NCBI GenBank assembly: GCA_003151735.1
Contig: PLYI01000055.1
Coordinates: forward strand, 124,001-188,000
DNA from: Candidatus Bathyarchaeota archaeon
GTDB lineage: Archaea > Thermoproteota > Bathyarchaeia > Bathyarchaeales > Bathycorpusculaceae
Reading direction: 5' to 3'
DNA: 64,000 bases
Shown here: positions 61,151 to 64,000 of the stretch, piece after piece
Layout: each line of letters begins with the position of its first letter
Numbering within the stretch: position 1 is the first letter of the stretch
Position numbers and translations under genes: made by a program
Notes under the pieces: model-generated
Databases searched by the model: none
The model's input: the letters and a program-made list of their open reading frames with translations, nothing else
Told to the model about the DNA's origin: nothing

Positions 61151-62130
61151 TGACCTTCTTTTCTCCGTTCAATCTCATCCAACGCCAACACCTGCCGCGG
61201 CTCATAAACAACCAAACCCTGCGCCAACTTCCGAATCTTGGGAAGCAACTCAATTAGGCAGTCTTTTTCGATGACGGTGTTTACGCTAACCCAAGCCTCA
61301 TCAGCCAACGGCGATATAGTGGGGTTTTTTAGGGCGGGCAATTCAGTAAGCAGTTTCTGTAGGTTCGCTTTTTTAACGTTGACGAATATGTGAATTCTTT
61401 TAGAGCCGTCCACGACGCCTTTTAGCAGAGCAACTATGTCGTAGATTTTTTCGCGTTTCTCTGGGTCTTCGAGACTTTTCTTGTTGGCAATAAGAACGGC
61501 TGCGGATTTCATGACGGTTTCTATGATTCGCAGGTTGTTAGCTTCTATGGTTGTGCCTGTTTCGGTTACGTCCATGATGCAGTCGGAGTCTTCTGGCGGC
61601 TTAGCTTCAGTCGCGCCAAAAGAGAGGAAAATCTTGGCTCTTGCGTTGTCGCCTTTTCTCCACCACGGCGTAACAATCATAGGCTCAGCTTTGCCAAACC
61701 GCTTCTTGTATTGGAGGGTGCTTTTAAGGTAGTCGGAGGCGATGTTTAGGTATTCAGTACTGATGCGGAAGTTTTTGCCCTGGCTCCAAATTGACTCCAT
61801 AAATTCGCCCACCGTGCTTTTTTCGCTGACACTTTTTGGGACAGCTATTACAAGTTTGATTTTTCCGTACTCGAGGTTCTGGAGGATTTCGACGTCTGCG
61901 CGGTTTTCTTTAACCCAATCCTCACCAGTGATGCCGAGGTCCTGTAAACCTTCGTTGACGAAGACTGGGATTTCTTGGGGTCTGAGGACTTTCATTTCTA
62001 TTTGGGGGTCATTTATGCTGGGGCGGTAGGTTCGCTCTGTTCCACCAATTTTGAATCCTGATTTAGAGAAGAATTCCGCTGTTGCTTTTTCTAGGGAACC
62101 TTTTGGGATTGCAAATTTTATTTTATCCAT
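61129..62130 (-). CDS. hisG: ATP phosphoribosyltransferase, long form
   Basis: The 333-residue enzyme starts histidine synthesis from ATP and PRPP. It begins MDKIKFAIPKGSLEKATAEFFSKSG, then QDLGITGEDWVKEN, KLVIAVPKS and SDCIMDVTETGTTIEANNLRI (PRPP loop). The extra C-terminal PII-like domain (about 255-330; LPALKNPTISPLADEAWVSVNTVI) makes it the long form with histidine feedback and no HisZ needed. I chose the ATG at 62130 over a GTG at 62142. Confidence 0.95.
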   Translation of the reverse strand: MDKIKFAIPKGSLEKATAEFFSKSGFKIGGTERTYRPSINDPQIEMKVLRPQEIPVFVNEGLQDLGITGEDWVKENRADVEILQNLEYGKIKLVIAVPKSVSEKSTVGEFMESIWSQGKNFRISTEYLNIASDYLKSTLQYKKRFGKAEPMIVTPWWRKGDNARAKIFLSFGATEAKPPEDSDCIMDVTETGTTIEANNLRIIETVMKSAAVLIANKKSLEDPEKREKIYDIVALLKGVVDGSKRIHIFVNVKKANLQKLLTELPALKNPTISPLADEAWVSVNTVIEKDCLIELLPKIRKLAQGLVVYEPRQVLALDEIERRKEGQCKKDSP

Positions 62131-62308
62131 AAATTTTTTCACCTAAATTTTCAGAGAAGTATCTAAAGGTTTTTTGTTTGGTTAAAACGGTTTTTTGACG
62201 GGATGCGCCTAATTCCAAATAGCGAATCGTTGTTAAGCTTTCAATGAAGGCAACCGCCTTGTATGAACGCAATCCCTCATCATATACCACTGGAAGACAC
62301 CTGAACAT
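62123..62308 (-). CDS. possible small ORF in the his leader (low support)
   Basis: A 61-residue frame with ATG at 62308 and an AGGA site seven bases before. Its TAA (62123-62125) overlaps the hisG ATG as ATGGATAA, as in coupled genes. The sequence (MFRCLPVVYDEGLRSYKAVAF...) has no His-rich attenuator feature or family I know. It may be only the leader of the operon. Confidence 0.3.
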   Translation of the reverse strand: MFRCLPVVYDEGLRSYKAVAFIESLTTIRYLELGASRQKTVLTKQKTFRYFSENLGEKIYG

Positions 62309-62374
62309 CTGTCTTCCTAATAAATCTGTTTCCCCATATTTAACTGTCGGATACGACTAAATTCTAAACTGAGC

Positions 62375-62950
62375 TTAACTTAGATTTTTTATTTCAAATA
62401 CCAATGGAGGCACTGAATTTCGTGTTTCCAACTTTACACTTAGCAACCTTTCCATGATGCCCTTCCAAATTTCGCAGTCGTGGATAAAAGGCGTTTTCAA
62501 GAGCAGAAATTTATCTTTTAGGTAGAAATCGCCGAATCCCTGCACTTTTAGCCTTTTGAAAATTGCCTCCCAATTCTCCTGTTTGCTCGCATCAACTGCT
62601 ATCGTGGACTGGATGGAAACTTTTAGGGCGTCTCCCATTTTTTCGCCGACTTCTGGCCATTTTTCTTTAGGAATCTGCTGGGTCAGTATGTTAAGTAATT
62701 CGACGTTGACGAAGGCGGTGCGGCTTATTCCACAGTAGTATTCGCCGGGGAAATGCCAGTCGTAGATCATCATGCTTTTGTAGATATCGAGCATTTTTGA
62801 AATGAGCGGTTTGATGCCGGGTTCTTTTCCTTCTTTTATGAGTGATTCGATAAAGTCTCGCTCGACTTTTTCAAGGATGATGGTTGTTCTTTTTGCTTCT
62901 ACACTTCTCTCTCTTGGCGCGTCGGAGCTGTTTCGTCTGTTGTCGAGCAT
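62375..62950 (-). CDS. conserved hypothetical protein, possible ribbon-helix-helix N-terminus
   Basis: The 191-residue protein has a charged N-terminus (RRNSSDAPRERSVEAKRTTIILEKVERDFIESLIKEGKEPGIKPLISKML) that looks like a ribbon-helix-helix DNA-binding unit. The rest (about 60-191) is an alpha/beta domain with YDWHFPGEYYCGISRTAFVNVELLNILTQQIPKEKWPEVGEKMGDALKVS. Similar archaeal proteins exist beside regulators, but I cannot name the family. A TATA-like box near 62980 drives it separately from the his operon. Confidence 0.6.
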   Translation of the reverse strand: MLDNRRNSSDAPRERSVEAKRTTIILEKVERDFIESLIKEGKEPGIKPLISKMLDIYKSMMIYDWHFPGEYYCGISRTAFVNVELLNILTQQIPKEKWPEVGEKMGDALKVSIQSTIAVDASKQENWEAIFKRLKVQGFGDFYLKDKFLLLKTPFIHDCEIWKGIMERLLSVKLETRNSVPPLVFEIKNLS

Positions 62951-63130
62951 AGAACCTATTCGTATAGTAATATTTAATATGCCTTATGTATTCAGCAAGC
63001 ATATTCAAAATTAATGTTTTACCAAAAGGTCAAAGAATCTTAATAAAACAGGGTCTGCCTCTAAGTCCCTGCCGATGAAGAACCTAATTAGCTGATTTGA
63101 TGATGCACCCTAGGGTATCTGAGGCGAAAT

Positions 63131-63364
63131 TTACTCAACTACTTTCTTTCTGATAAGGAACACCAGCATAACCAAGCCAATTATGAACAGCAATCCCCCG
63201 ACGGCAACGGAAGCAACATAATCCATCTTAAGAACGTCCGCCATCAGATAGGGAACGTAAGTTGCACCGACAAAAATCAAGAACACAGACACTATTGTTA
63301 ATGCTACTTTCATGAATTTTGAGTCTAATGCGCTAGCTTTTACATTATAGTTATTTTCAGTCAT
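63131..63364 (-). CDS. small two-helix membrane protein
   Basis: About 77 residues from ATG at 63364 (TTG at 63373 is also possible). Two transmembrane helices (ALTIVSVFLIFVGATYVPYLMADVL and YVASVAVGGLLFIIGLVMLVFLI) are followed by a RKKVVE tail. It is six to fifteen bases from the PAC2-family gene, in the same direction, so they may be coupled. Function unknown. Confidence 0.7.
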   Translation of the reverse strand: MTENNYNVKASALDSKFMKVALTIVSVFLIFVGATYVPYLMADVLKMDYVASVAVGGLLFIIGLVMLVFLIRKKVVE

Positions 63365-63378
63365 AGACGCCAATCTTC

Positions 63379-64000
63379 TTACTCTTCAGGTGCATTGTTT
63401 TCTACTAACCCTTCTTTTATCTCTTTTCCTAACGCCTTCATTAAAAACTTGAAAACCAAGAATCCAGCCCCTCTATCAGCCTTAAAACCCATTGTTGTAC
63501 CCAGCAAACTGATGCCATCAATTTTTCTTTCCTTAGCCAACGCCAACGTGAGTCCTGTTCCACCCACAATTCTGCCCTTGCTGTAGATGACCGCGCCCTT
63601 CTCCATAAACTCAGTTGCCAACCGCGCCGAAGTAGCTGCAATGTAAATCTGAGTCTTATCTTCAGTTATAGGTACACCACCCATGGTTACGATGAATTTG
63701 CAGCCTATTATTTCAACAAAATCAAGTACGGAATCACAAACAGTGTAGTGTGCAACGACATCGTCGAATGAAGGCTGAATCTCACCTGTCATAATGACTA
63801 GGTTGTTCTTCTCCATAGGAGCGTAGTAGAACTCGTAGCGTGGCAAATGCGCTAGGCCCTTTGAGCTTATGGCAACGTAATCTGGAAAAGAAGGGGAATA
63901 TAACTCTGCAAAAGGCTTAGCATCAAAGAACTTTATGAGAAGATGCGCTGCAATCCTGCCCACGTTCCCGAACCCCGGTAGCCCTTGAACAAAAATTGGG
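63379..64000 (-). CDS. PAC2-family protein (proteasome assembly chaperone-like), partial
   Basis: The C-terminal 206 residues are inside the window; the start lies beyond 64000. The visible part begins PIFVQGLPGFGNVGRIAAHLLIKFF (phosphorylase-like loop), then FAELYSPSFPDYV, VIMTGEIQPSFDD, KFIVTMGGVPI and GTTMGFKADRGAGFLVFKFLMKAL. This is the PAC2/COG1938 pattern, related to chaperones that help build the 20S proteasome. Archaeal copies may serve a similar role, which is inference. Confidence 0.85.
   Translation of the reverse strand, partial: PIFVQGLPGFGNVGRIAAHLLIKFFDAKPFAELYSPSFPDYVAISSKGLAHLPRYEFYYAPMEKNNLVIMTGEIQPSFDDVVAHYTVCDSVLDFVEIIGCKFIVTMGGVPITEDKTQIYIAATSARLATEFMEKGAVIYSKGRIVGGTGLTLALAKERKIDGISLLGTTMGFKADRGAGFLVFKFLMKALGKEIKEGLVENNAPEE

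Overview
This window looks like chromosomal DNA of an archaeon. The archaeal-type genes are transcription factor E, MBF1 with a zinc ribbon, the archaeal NAC subunit, Trm56, archaeal-form ProRS and ThrRS (ThrRS with the archaeal N-terminal editing region), CTP-dependent riboflavin kinase, myo-inositol-phosphate synthase, a tungsten-type aldehyde:ferredoxin oxidoreductase, an F420-0:glutamate ligase-like protein and an archaeal signal peptidase. Many genes are preceded by AT-rich TATA-like boxes close to the start codon, and TTG/GTG starts are frequent. The set of large surface-anchored PQQ-type beta-propellers together with these genes makes a member of the Bathyarchaeia (Thermoproteota) my best guess; that lineage assignment is inference and was not tested.

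Layout. 0-3.3 kb: start of an RtcA-like cyclase gene, acylphosphatase, a Tag-like glycosylase and small conserved proteins. 2.7-5.8 kb: a PadR regulator divergent from a two-gene ABC exporter and a tiny Cys-rich protein. 6-14.7 kb: ProRS, AOR, two aminotransferases, ThrRS, a mini zinc protein and a PfkB kinase. 14.88-15.66 kb: a fluoride riboswitch, CrcB channel and DUF190 protein. 15.8-18.7 kb: two decayed genes around NAC and a nitroreductase. 18.7-23.6 kb: an information-processing cluster (PUA protein, MBF1, HflX, Trm56, TFE, HD phosphohydrolase, DUF2110). 23.6-31.2 kb: surface propeller proteins, an arylsulfotransferase-like protein, a DNA-binding regulator and hemA. 31.19-32.11 kb: tRNA-Val, with a duplicated tRNA 3' half on the far side of a VapBC toxin-antitoxin pair. 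32.3-36.2 kb: an overlapping three-gene module that I cannot assign to a known system. 36.2-47 kb: GNAT, damaged sucCD, a 920-residue surface protein, a decayed spacer, GT39 transferase, MFS transporter, signal peptidase and a flavodoxin pseudogene. 47-55.3 kb: ferritin-like protein, inositol-phosphate synthase, GcvH with a disulfide reductase, RibK, AcdA, CofE-like and AmrS-like radical SAM. 55.7-62.1 kb: a compact minus-strand histidine operon (hisGDCBHAFI). 62.4-64 kb: a DNA-binding-like protein, a two-helix membrane protein and a PAC2-family protein cut by the window end.

The housekeeping operons (his, transcription/translation cluster, tRNA synthetases) read cleanly. At least seven genes between 15.8 and 47 kb carry a single frameshift or stop each, or two, and nearly all are accessory or surface genes. 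This points to real pseudogene formation, although assembly error cannot be excluded from one sequence. The most promising unexplained item is the three-gene module at 32.3-36.2 kb (a possible SelO/kinase-like protein, a coiled-coil protein with a His-rich tail, and a membrane protein ending in a cytoplasmic zinc ribbon), next to the tRNA-flanked toxin-antitoxin cassette.
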